Positions 1 through 6,517 of a stretch of 8,091 nucleotides of DNA are shown one piece after another. Below the pieces are notes generated by a model. It was not told the DNA's origin, searched no databases, and worked only from the letters and a program-made list of their open reading frames with translations. Position numbers and translations under genes: made by a program. Every line of letters starts with the position of its first letter. The stretch's first letter is position 1. The stretch comes from DAOTWP01 sp034435675 (lineage in GTDB: Bacteria; Chloroflexota; Anaerolineae; Aggregatilineales; Phototrophicaceae), in contig DAOTWP010000021.1 in NCBI GenBank assembly GCA_034435675.1, positions 1 to 8,091 on the forward strand. Direction: 5' to 3'.

Positions 1-49
1 TATGCCATAGTGGAGCCTGAGTATGCTGAGTCCAGTGGAGAAATACCTC

Positions 50-856
50 ATGCCACACTTCATCTGCCGCACGTGCGGCACCCAGTTCCCCGCCAGCGAC
101 ACCCCCCCACCAGCCTGCCCAATCTGTGAAGACGACCGTCAGTATATTGGCTGGGGTGGGCAGCAGTGGACGACGCTTGAGAATCTGCGCCGCGACCATC
201 GCAACGAGTTCAGACCACAGGAAACCAACCTGATCGGCATTGGCACCACGCCGAGTTTCGCTATCGGGCAGCGCGCGCTGCTGATACAGCACCCCGAAGG
301 TAATCTCCTGTGGGACTGCATTACGCTGCTGGATGACGAAACTGTGCGACAGGTAAACGCGCTGGGCGGAATCAAGGCGATTGCTATCTCGCACCCCCAT
401 TTCTATTCGTGCATGGTCGAATGGAGCCATGCCTTCCATGCGCCGGTCTACCTGCATGCTGCCAACCGTGACTATGTCATGCGCCCCGATTCCGCACTGG
501 AATTCTGGGAAGGCGAAATTCTGTCGCTGGGTGCTGGGCTGACGCTGATCCGCTGCGGTGGGCACTTTCCCGGCAGCACGGCGCTGCACTGGGCAGGTGG
601 CGCGGACGGACGCGGTGCCCTGCTGACCGGCGACACGCTCTATGTTGTGCAGGACCGCCGCTATGTCAGCTTCATGTACAGCTTCCCCAACCTGCTGCCA
701 CTGCCTGCGCGTGAGGTACGCCGTATCGCACAAGCTGTCGAGCCTTATGCATTTGACCGCGTTTATGCTGCGTGGTGGGATCGCGTTTTGACTGGCGACG
801 GCAGCGCCGCCGTCCAGCGTTCTGCACGACGCTATATCGCCCATCTGGAAGGTTAA
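50..856 (+). CDS. MBL-fold metallo-hydrolase with N-terminal Cys4 zinc-ribbon motif
   Basis: Predicted cytoplasmic hydrolase of the metallo-beta-lactamase superfamily, 268 residues; the substrate is unknown. Seen: an N-terminal Cys4 motif (C6-x2-C9 and C23-x2-C26), as in a small zinc ribbon or rubredoxin-like knuckle. The MBL core follows, with S-H-P-H at 114-117, G-G-H at 170-172 and T-G-D at 193-195. The usual HxHxDH motif reads H115-P-H117-F-Y-S, so the Asp and second His that bind the second metal are absent. The terminal His ligand also appears replaced, in the A-W-W-D region near 241-244. H115, H117, H172 and D195 could still hold one metal ion. Start: this ATG has GTGGAG nine bases upstream and begins directly with the Cys4 domain. 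An in-frame ATG at 23, nine codons earlier, also has a TGGAG upstream and cannot be excluded. No signal peptide or membrane segment is visible. The Rieske gene follows after 96 bases on the same strand, so co-transcription is plausible. The superfamily call is firm; the reaction is open. Confidence 0.85.
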   Translation: MPHFICRTCGTQFPASDTPPPACPICEDDRQYIGWGGQQWTTLENLRRDHRNEFRPQETNLIGIGTTPSFAIGQRALLIQHPEGNLLWDCITLLDDETVRQVNALGGIKAIAISHPHFYSCMVEWSHAFHAPVYLHAANRDYVMRPDSALEFWEGEILSLGAGLTLIRCGGHFPGSTALHWAGGADGRGALLTGDTLYVVQDRRYVSFMYSFPNLLPLPAREVRRIAQAVEPYAFDRVYAAWWDRVLTGDGSAAVQRSARRYIAHLEG

Positions 857-939
857 GCACCTATTCACAAGCCCTGGCTGTCAATGCCGATTGGATTACA
901 GGCAGCCACGCTCAAAACACCTGTTGGATACTTGTTCGT

Positions 940-946
940 AAGGAGG
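940..946 (+). promoter_or_regulatory. Strong ribosome binding site that sets the Rieske protein start
   Basis: A perfect AAGGAGG lies six bases before the ATG at 953. It favours this start over the in-frame ATG at 884, which lacks a comparable site and would add 23 residues unlike a Rieske N-terminus. The 96-base gap from 857 holds little else: a weak inverted repeat (GGCTG at 876-880 with CAGCC at 903-907, 22-base loop) and no promoter I can defend. Confidence 0.85.
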
Positions 947-952
947 CAACGC

Positions 953-2719
953 ATGGTCACCGCCCCGCCCCAAACTCGCTTCGCCCGTGCAGCAGCGCTG
1001 GCGGAACTTGCAAAAACGAATACACTCGCCGTTCAGGTTGAAGGGCATAGTCTGGTGCTGTTCAAATACGGCGAACGGGTCTATGCAGTGGACAACCGCT
1101 GCCCACATATGGGCTTTCCGCTGAGCAAGGGCACTGTGCAGGATGGCATTCTCACCTGCCACTGGCATTATGCCCGCTTTGATCTGGCAAGCGGCGGCAC
1201 ATTTGACCAGTGGGCGGACGATGTGCGCAGTTTCCCCGTAGAAGTGCACGATGGCGACATCTGGGTGGACGTCGCACCACCGCAGGATGCACTGGCACAC
1301 CAGCGTGACCGCCTGCAAGTAGGCTTGGAACGGAATATCCCGCTGGTGCTGGCAAAAGCGGCAATTGCCCTGATGAACGGTGGTGTTGATCCGGTAGAAG
1401 CCTTCCGGGTAGGGCTGGACTATGGCGTGCGCTACCGGCGCAGCGGCTGGGGTTCCGGGCTGACCATCCTCACCTGCCTGTACAAGCTGCTGCCACAGCT
1501 AAGACCGGAAGATCGCCCGCGCGCGCTGTATCACGGATTATCCGCAGTGGCAAACGACACCGACGGCAATGCGCCGCGCTTTGTTGTGCGCCCGCTGCCC
1601 AGCCTTGGCGCCGATATTCCCACGTTAAAACGCTGGTTCCGCCAGTTTATCGAAGTGCGCGATGACGAGGGCGCGGAACGCTGCATCGTGTCCGCTGTGC
1701 GCGCTGGGGCAAGCATGCAGCAGATGGCAGACATGCTCTTTGCCGCCGCCACAGACCACCGTTACATTGACATTGGGCATCCGCTCGATTTCACCAACAA
1801 GGCATTCGAAGCGCTGGCGGCAGTTGGCTGGCAGCATGCTGAAACCGTGTTGACCAGTCTGGTCAGCGGATACGCCAGCGCCGCCCGCATGGAAGAGTCG
1901 AACAGTTGGCGTTACCCGGTGGATTTGATCGCCATCCTGGACCAGGCATTTGACGCCGTGCCGGAAACGCTGCGTACAGGCAGCGCTCAACGCGGCACGT
2001 GGAACGGGCAGGCGGCGCTCGTGCCGGTGCTGCTGGGCGATGATGCAGCCGCAGCGGCAGCGGCGCTGCTGGATGCCCTGCGCGCGGGCTGTACCGAGGT
2101 GCAGCTTGCCAGCGCCGTGACGTATGCGGCAGCGCTGCGTGTTGCGCGCTTCCACACCAGTAACGAATTTGGTGATTGGGACACCGCGCTGCACACCTTC
2201 ACCTTTGCCAACGCCGTGCAGCATGGACTGCTGCGCATTGGCACGCCGCAGGATGCCGATGCGTATATCCCACTGCTGCGGGGGGTGTTCGACGCCGCCA
2301 TGAGTGTCTATCTGGATCGCTTCCTGAATATCCCCGCGGCGCGTCTGCCGCAGACGAACGGCACAGCAGACTCGCAGGAACACCTGCTGGATGCGCTGGC
2401 AGACGTGCTCAACCGCCAGCAGCAGGTCAATGAGGCGGGTGCATTGATCGCGCAGGCGGCGGGCAAGGACACTGCGCCGCTGCTGGCAGCGTTGGGCGGG
2501 CTGCTGCTGCGCGAAGATCGTGATTTCCACACGATTCAGATGGTCGAAGCGGCAGTCGAACAGCACCTGCTGCTGCACGGCACGGGCGAAGGTGTGCAGG
2601 TGCTTGTCGCGGGGGGACGCTACCTGGCGGCACATGCGCCAACCCTGCGCAGCGAAGGGCAAACGTACAACATTGCGGCACGGTTGGCACGCGGAGAAGC
2701 GCTCTTCGCGGACGACTAA
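953..2719 (+). CDS. Rieske [2Fe-2S] protein fused to a large helical domain of unknown function
   Basis: A 588-residue protein. Residues about 5-108 form a Rieske domain of the ferredoxin/NirD-like type. The cluster motif is C50-P-H52, then 16 residues, then C69-H-W-H72, giving the two Cys and two His ligands of a [2Fe-2S] centre. Such domains pass electrons to an oxygenase or reductase centre. Residues about 120-588 are mostly alpha-helical and match no family I can name. This part carries two His/Asp-rich clusters: H269, D273, H276, D279 with H295, and H401, E405, D408, D410, H414 with H424. Each is followed by a helical stretch, which suggests an internal duplication and possibly a metal site. 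I recall similar long Rieske proteins in actinobacteria and Chloroflexota annotated only by their Rieske part. There is no signal peptide or transmembrane helix, so it should be cytoplasmic, unlike the cytochrome bc1 Rieske protein. The Rieske call is firm; an enzymatic role for the rest is inference. Confidence 0.88.
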   Translation: MVTAPPQTRFARAAALAELAKTNTLAVQVEGHSLVLFKYGERVYAVDNRCPHMGFPLSKGTVQDGILTCHWHYARFDLASGGTFDQWADDVRSFPVEVHDGDIWVDVAPPQDALAHQRDRLQVGLERNIPLVLAKAAIALMNGGVDPVEAFRVGLDYGVRYRRSGWGSGLTILTCLYKLLPQLRPEDRPRALYHGLSAVANDTDGNAPRFVVRPLPSLGADIPTLKRWFRQFIEVRDDEGAERCIVSAVRAGASMQQMADMLFAAATDHRYIDIGHPLDFTNKAFEALAAVGWQHAETVLTSLVSGYASAARMEESNSWRYPVDLIAILDQAFDAVPETLRTGSAQRGTWNGQAALVPVLLGDDAAAAAAALLDALRAGCTEVQLASAVTYAAALRVARFHTSNEFGDWDTALHTFTFANAVQHGLLRIGTPQDADAYIPLLRGVFDAAMSVYLDRFLNIPAARLPQTNGTADSQEHLLDALADVLNRQQQVNEAGALIAQAAGKDTAPLLAALGGLLLREDRDFHTIQMVEAAVEQHLLLHGTGEGVQVLVAGGRYLAAHAPTLRSEGQTYNIAARLARGEALFADD

Positions 2720-2749
2720 AGCGCGTGCCAACACCGGCAGATAAACCCC

Positions 2750-2770
2750 GGCGGGGTATCTTGCCCCGCC
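2750..2770 (+). terminator. GC-rich hairpin after the Rieske gene, possible terminator
   Basis: GGCGGGG at 2750-2756 pairs perfectly with CCCCGCC at 2764-2770 around a seven-base loop. It starts 30 bases after the stop codon and precedes a promoter, the usual place for a terminator. No U-rich tract follows, so it is not a textbook intrinsic terminator; it may act with a factor or only protect the 3' end. Confidence 0.45.
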
Positions 2771-2809
2771 CTGCCGCCCCTGCGTAGGGCAATTGTCGGT
2801 TTCGCTTGC

Positions 2810-2838
2810 TTTCAATCCCCCTGCCCCTCTGCTACAAT
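2810..2838 (+). promoter_or_regulatory. Extended -10 promoter for the lipoprotein gene
   Basis: TACAAT at 2833-2838 is one mismatch from the -10 consensus and is preceded by TG one base upstream (2830-2831), forming an extended -10 element. The hexamer at the right distance for a -35 (TTTCAA, 2810-2815, 17-base spacer) matches only 3 of 6 positions, which fits an extended -10 promoter that relies little on a -35. Transcription would begin near 2845, giving a leader of about 150 bases before the ATG at 2999. Confidence 0.5.
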
Positions 2839-2868
2839 CCTCTCGCAGCGTGTCTGCCCCACCTGCCG

Positions 2869-2932
2869 CCTTCCGGTGAAGGTTGCGTGCTGCGCGGCTG
2901 CACGCTCAACGTGCGCGTTCAACGCGCGGTTG
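2869..2932 (+). promoter_or_regulatory. Structured leader: three consecutive stem-loops upstream of the lipoprotein gene
   Basis: Three inverted repeats lie almost end to end. (1) CCTTC at 2869-2873 with GAAGG at 2878-2882, loop CGGT. (2) GCGTGC at 2885-2890 with GCACGC at 2900-2905, nine-base loop. (3) CAAC at 2907-2910 plus GCGCG at 2913-2917, pairing with CGCGC at 2923-2927 plus GTTG at 2929-2932, loop TTCAA, with a possible U-G pair and one bulge. The third contains a 15-base odd palindrome (2913-2927) that could instead be a protein-binding site. The block lies between the predicted promoter and the start codon, so it would be in the 5' untranslated RNA. It matches no riboswitch I know. 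The pairing is seen directly; a regulatory role is inferred. Confidence 0.45.
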
Positions 2933-2948
2933 CAGGCTGCGTGCTGCG
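2884..2948 (+). repeat. Pair of 11-base direct repeats in the leader
   Basis: TGCGTGCTGCG occurs exactly at 2884-2894 and again at 2938-2948, with start points 54 bases apart, flanking the third stem-loop. The first copy forms the 5' arm of stem-loop 2. In GC-rich DNA with frequent CTGC such a repeat may be chance, but both copies lie within one non-coding leader. Confidence 0.4.
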
Positions 2949-2987
2949 GCATTAGGTTTTGCGGCGCAACGCATTGAACAATCAATC

Positions 2988-2992
2988 AGGAG
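2988..2992 (+). promoter_or_regulatory. Ribosome binding site of the lipoprotein gene
   Basis: AGGAG lies six bases before the ATG at 2999. It supports this start, which also places the Lys/Arg-rich n-region of the signal peptide directly at the N-terminus. Confidence 0.75.
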
Positions 2993-2998
2993 TACCCT

Positions 2999-3763
2999 AT
3001 GAAGAAACGACTATTCGCGCTGTTTATCACCCTGCTGTTGGTCGCTGCCGCATGCCAGGGTCCACCAGCGACACAGGTGGTGCTGGTCGTCACGGCAACA
3101 CCAGACCCAGAGTCTTCGCCCGAAGTGACCGTTCTGGTTGTGACAGCAACACCGGAAGCAGGCACAAGCAGCGCAGCAGTGGCAACGGGCAGCGGCACAA
3201 CAACCAGCGCACAGGCGGCAGCCAACGCCACCTCAACAGCCACCGCGACAATCGCAGCGACAATGCCGCGCCCCAGCGCCACGCCCACGATGGCATTCTT
3301 CCCCACCCCGACGATCACACAAATTCAGGTCGCCGAGCAGGTCTTTGAACGCGGGCGCATGTTCTGGATTCAGCCGCGCAGCCAGATTTGGGTGATGATT
3401 GCCGAACCGGACGTAGCAGGCAGAGGCGAATGGCAGGTCTATGCCGATAGCTGGCAGGAAGGCGACCCGGCGCTGGACCCCGCGCTGACCCCACCCGAAG
3501 ACTTGTTCCAACCGGAGCGCGGATTTGGTAAACTATGGAGAGAGAACAGTGAACTTCAGGAAGCGCTGGGGTGGGCAGTGACGCCTGAATTCGGTTTTGT
3601 CACCCGTTATGAGTATTATCCGAATGTACAGGTTGAGAATGGACAGGTTGTGCTGACTAACGGCACCCCCACCCCGCTGCCCGGCTATCATGTGCTGGTC
3701 AGCCTGTACAACGAAGCGTTCCGGTTTAATGAGCTTGACTCGACGTGGCAGCTCAACAATTGA
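2999..3763 (+). CDS. Secreted lipoprotein with Ser/Thr/Ala linker and C-terminal domain of unknown function
   Basis: A 254-residue exported protein. Residues 1-18 form a lipoprotein signal peptide: K2-K3-R4, a hydrophobic core to V15, then A16-A17-A18 before C19. Ala at -3 of the lipobox is less common than Leu but is tolerated. Residues 27-55 contain two copies of LVVTATP (29-35 and 46-52). Residues 56-105 are a low-complexity Ser/Thr/Ala/Pro linker that would hold the C-terminal part away from the membrane. Residues about 106-254 form a compact domain rich in Trp and aromatic residues (F-E-R-G at 116-119, M-F-W at 121-123, then R-G-F-G-K and A-L-G-W segments). I recognise this arrangement from many Chloroflexota lipoproteins; its function is not established, though surface binding is a fair guess. 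It is probably transcribed alone from the promoter near 2833, since gaps with hairpins flank it on both sides. Confidence 0.85.
   Translation: MKKRLFALFITLLLVAAACQGPPATQVVLVVTATPDPESSPEVTVLVVTATPEAGTSSAAVATGSGTTTSAQAAANATSTATATIAATMPRPSATPTMAFFPTPTITQIQVAEQVFERGRMFWIQPRSQIWVMIAEPDVAGRGEWQVYADSWQEGDPALDPALTPPEDLFQPERGFGKLWRENSELQEALGWAVTPEFGFVTRYEYYPNVQVENGQVVLTNGTPTPLPGYHVLVSLYNEAFRFNELDSTWQLNN
3083..3154 (+). repeat. Duplicated LVVTATP segment in the lipoprotein
   Basis: The heptapeptide LVVTATP is encoded at 3083-3103 and again at 3134-3154, 51 bases (17 codons) apart. The two copies differ at third codon positions (for example GTC versus GTT, ACG versus ACA). They therefore look like an old tandem duplication kept at protein level, or a convergent linker motif, rather than a recent DNA repeat. 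Confidence 0.7.
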
Positions 3764-3779
3764 GCAGGTGCGGCGCAGG

Positions 3780-3803
3780 ACCTGGCGCTGTGCAAAACCA
3801 GGT
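3780..3803 (+). terminator. Weak hairpin after the lipoprotein gene
   Basis: ACCTGG at 3780-3785 pairs with CCAGGT at 3798-3803 across a 12-base loop, 17 bases beyond the lipoprotein stop codon. There is no U tract. It could stabilise the transcript end or act as a weak terminator; the loop is long and the call tentative. Confidence 0.25.
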
Positions 3804-3824
3804 GGATGGCAACCGGGCTTGAAG

Positions 3825-3840
3825 CACGAACAGCTTCGTG
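3825..3840 (+). other. Perfect six-base-pair hairpin in the gap before the glycosidase gene
   Basis: CACGAA at 3825-3830 and TTCGTG at 3835-3840 enclose the tetraloop CAGC. An alternative pairing of GAAGC with GCTTC shares bases with it. CATAAT at 3845-3850 just downstream resembles a -10 element, but TTGAAG at 3819-3824 would give a 20-base spacer, so I do not call a promoter. Confidence 0.35.
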
Positions 3841-3872
3841 GAGGCATAATCCAGCACATCAAATGATCGGGA

Positions 3873-3900
3873 CGGCTGCGTGGTGACAGCCGCCCACGCA
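3873..3900 (+). promoter_or_regulatory. Two mutually exclusive stem-loops just upstream of the glycosidase start
   Basis: CGGCTG at 3873-3878 can pair with CAGCCG at 3887-3892. Alternatively TGCGTGG at 3877-3883 can pair with CCACGCA at 3894-3900. The two stems share bases and cannot form together. The element ends 17 bases before TGAGG at 3918-3922, the likely ribosome binding site for the ATG at 3930. This is the geometry of a leader switch, but no leader peptide or known aptamer is visible, and chance pairing in GC-rich DNA is possible. Confidence 0.3.
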
Positions 3901-3929
3901 GACAGCAAAGCAAAAGATGAGGCACTTCG

Positions 3930-6473
3930 ATGAAAAACTTGCGCCAGTGGCAGTTGCGCCCGGAGCAGCCGTTTCACTCGCAGTTGGCGGCGGACGCGCG
4001 CATGGGCAGCACCGACTACGTCAATGACCAGATCTGGGAGTTGAGTCTGGGCGTGCAGGACGCCCCGGCGCTGGCGCTGAAAACCACCTATGGCGGGCGT
4101 GCCGGGCAGGTAAGTCTGGTGCCCATGTGGCAGACAGGCGGGCGCATCGTTTATCAGGCACAGGGGTATGCCGAACCATTCACGCTGACCAGCTTCATGC
4201 CGAATTACCTGCAAGCGCGGGCAAAACTGACGCCAACCCTGGGTGTCCGTGCGGAATGCTGGGTAATGGACTCGCACAGTGTCGGCGGGCGCTTTACGGT
4301 GCTCAACACCACCCAGGTCGCAGAACAAGTAAGCCTGACACTGTTCGGGCATGTCGGCATACAATCCGTTGAGCAGAAGCCGGGCATTGGCGCGCTGCGC
4401 ACGGGCGGCAATGCGCTGCTGCTGGGCAGCATTGGCAACCTTCAGCCAGTGGTCGTGCTGGAAGGGGCAGTCGCAGAAACCGATCCTGCTGGCATCAGCA
4501 GCCCCAAAATCAGCGTGGAAATGCTCGTCCCGGCGCGCTCACAGATCATCGTGCGCTGGGTACACGCCGGAATGCCGACGATGCAGGAATCGGCAGAACT
4601 GGCAATTCAATGGCTCAACCGTGACTGGGGGCAGTATCTGCGTGCCGTTGTACAGGCAGCGCAGGCAATCCCTGAAATTGTTACCGGGGATGACGCGCTG
4701 GATGTGACCATCGCCAGCAGCTACCAGCAGTTGATGCAGGCATTTGTTGGTCCCAGCGGCAGCCTGCCCTGTGCTTCGCTGGTCGCCCGGCGCGATCTGC
4801 GGCAGGGTTACAGCAGGCGCGGCGATGGCAGCGATTATCCGCGCGCCTGGAGCGGTCAGCCGGTGCAGTTAGCTTACCCGGCGGCGCTGGCAGCGGCAAC
4901 GATTGACCCGGCACTGGCACAGGGCATCGTTCGTAATTATCTGGCGGTGCAGGGTGCTGATGGCTGGATTGATATGAAACCCGGTCTGGGTGGGCAGCGC
5001 GGCGACCTGTTGTGCGCGCCGCTGCTGGCGCGGCTGGCGTGGGGCATCTACCAGCAAACGCACGACAGCGCGTTTTTGCAGGAAGTCTTTGTCCCGCTGC
5101 GCAAGTTCTTCGCGCGCTGGTTCAAGCCCGACCACGATGCCGACGCTGATGGCGTGCCGGAATGGCAGCACGAACGGCAAACCGGCTATGTTTACCTGCC
5201 CACATTTGGCGTGGGGCAGCATTGGGCGCAGAACGCCGACATCAACAAAATGGAAGCGCCTGATTTGCTGGCGCTGCTGCTGTCCGAGGCAAGCAGCCTG
5301 CACCACATGGCGCAAACACTTGGCGATCAGGCTGCGGCGAAGGCGCTGGCGGGCAACATTAAGGCGCTGGAACCACTGCTGGATGACCTGTGGACGGGCG
5401 AGGTTTACGGCTATCGAGATCGTGACCAGCACACCCGCACCCCGCGACAGATGGTGCTGGACGATGGGCGTGGCGACGAAGAACACCTGCCCGCGCTCAA
5501 GCTGAACATGCCCGCACGACTGATCGTGCGCGTTAAAGGCAGCATGCGCAGTGCGCCGAACATGACACTGCTTGTGACCGGGCTGGATACTGCCGGGCGC
5601 GAAATCCGCGAACAGGTGGACTACAAAGCCTTTACCTGGAACGAGGGCTATGGCGTTTATACGACGCAGCAGGTCTTTGCACAGGTGGATCGCGTCCGCT
5701 GCGAGGGACTCAGCCGTGTATTTCGTGTGCAGGCGGCGGCGCTGGATACAACCCGGTTAGACATCAACGCGCTGCTGCCCTTGTGTTCGCAGGAACTGAG
5801 CAAGAAACGCGCGAAAGAAGTTATCCGACTGCTGAAGGACGAGCAGCATTTCTGGCGTCCCAACGGCATCAGCATGACCTCCGCCCAGGATCCGCAGTTC
5901 GATCCCTCCAACGCCAATGGCGGCGGCGGAGTCTGGCTGTTCTGGCAAACGCTGCTCGGCGAGGCGCTGCTCGATCAAGGTGAACTGAAACTGGCGACGG
6001 CTCTTGTACAGCGGCTGCTGGCGGTGCAGCATCAGGTATTCCGTGTGCAGCGTGCATTCAGCGAGTTTTATCACAGTGACCAACCGGAGGGTTCCGGCGA
6101 GACCGGCAGCCTCGCCGGGATTGTGCCGCTGTACCTGCTGCTGCGCGTGCTGGGCGTGCAGATACCGGATCACACGCAGGTGATTACCGGCGGTGAATTT
6201 GCCTGGGCAGGTGAGGTTACAGTGCGGCAGCACGGCATTGCCGTCCATCGCACAGCGCAGTATACGGTGATTAAGTTCGTCTCTGGTCACGAAGTCACGC
6301 TGACCAATGGTGACAAGGCGCAGCGCGTGGTTGATCCTAATCCACCGCGCCCGTCCAGAATCGCTGTGCCCCCTGCCGCGCCCGCTGGCACCACACCGCA
6401 GCCAAAGCAGTCACCCACGCAGAAAACGCCACCGGCACGGATTCAGATTCCGATTGATTTCGAGGATGATTGA
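3930..6473 (+). CDS. GH63/GH37-like (alpha/alpha)6-barrel glycosidase, cytoplasmic
   Basis: An 847-residue protein predicted to hydrolyse or remodel an alpha-glucoside or storage polysaccharide. Residues about 1-250 are beta-rich, like the N-terminal sandwich of these enzymes. From about 255 a helical barrel begins, with S-D302-Y-P-R305 resembling the D-D-Y-P-R acid motif of GH63. D-A-D-G-V-P-E411-W follows at 405-412, then M441-E442-A-P-D, then F641-W-R-P-N-G646, V668-W with W672, and F-S-E712-F-Y-H with G-E724-T near the end. D302 is a candidate general acid and E712 or E724 the base. Residues about 515-610 look like a beta-strand insertion inside the barrel. Residues 802-847 are a Pro/Thr-rich tail ending in acidic residues. 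There is no signal peptide. TGAGG seven bases upstream supports the start. The fold and clan are fairly sure. The exact family and substrate are not; a glycogen-debranching-like or trehalase-like activity is possible. Confidence 0.7.
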   Translation: MKNLRQWQLRPEQPFHSQLAADARMGSTDYVNDQIWELSLGVQDAPALALKTTYGGRAGQVSLVPMWQTGGRIVYQAQGYAEPFTLTSFMPNYLQARAKLTPTLGVRAECWVMDSHSVGGRFTVLNTTQVAEQVSLTLFGHVGIQSVEQKPGIGALRTGGNALLLGSIGNLQPVVVLEGAVAETDPAGISSPKISVEMLVPARSQIIVRWVHAGMPTMQESAELAIQWLNRDWGQYLRAVVQAAQAIPEIVTGDDALDVTIASSYQQLMQAFVGPSGSLPCASLVARRDLRQGYSRRGDGSDYPRAWSGQPVQLAYPAALAAATIDPALAQGIVRNYLAVQGADGWIDMKPGLGGQRGDLLCAPLLARLAWGIYQQTHDSAFLQEVFVPLRKFFARWFKPDHDADADGVPEWQHERQTGYVYLPTFGVGQHWAQNADINKMEAPDLLALLLSEASSLHHMAQTLGDQAAAKALAGNIKALEPLLDDLWTGEVYGYRDRDQHTRTPRQMVLDDGRGDEEHLPALKLNMPARLIVRVKGSMRSAPNMTLLVTGLDTAGREIREQVDYKAFTWNEGYGVYTTQQVFAQVDRVRCEGLSRVFRVQAAALDTTRLDINALLPLCSQELSKKRAKEVIRLLKDEQHFWRPNGISMTSAQDPQFDPSNANGGGGVWLFWQTLLGEALLDQGELKLATALVQRLLAVQHQVFRVQRAFSEFYHSDQPEGSGETGSLAGIVPLYLLLRVLGVQIPDHTQVITGGEFAWAGEVTVRQHGIAVHRTAQYTVIKFVSGHEVTLTNGDKAQRVVDPNPPRPSRIAVPPAAPAGTTPQPKQSPTQKTPPARIQIPIDFEDD

Positions 6474-6517
6474 GTGGGTGCTGCGGCACAGCCTGAAGAA
6501 TCGGCAAACGGTAATGC

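Noticed and set aside
921..952. Possible -10 (GATACT) before the Rieske gene
   Set aside because: No matching -35 at a usual distance, and transcription would start almost at the ribosome binding site; co-transcription with the upstream gene is simpler.
1625..2815. Long open frame of 396 codons on the - strand
   Set aside because: It lies opposite the well-supported Rieske fusion gene, shows no recognisable domain and is Arg/Gln/Cys-rich as expected from reading GC-rich coding DNA backwards. It also starts in the intergenic region without a ribosome binding site.
2959..2969. Short palindrome TTGCGGCGCAA before the lipoprotein gene, considered as an operator
   Set aside because: Only four base pairs per arm; such palindromes are common in GC-rich DNA and no second copy was found near a promoter.
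3140..3300. Low-complexity GCA/ACA-rich stretch considered as a DNA repeat array
   Set aside because: It is the coding sequence of the Ser/Thr/Ala linker in the lipoprotein, with no regular repeat unit and no CRISPR-like spacing.
3819..3850. Possible promoter TTGAAG / CATAAT before the glycosidase gene
   Set aside because: The 20-base spacer is too long and both hexamers lie in or near a hairpin; the evidence is too weak to call it.
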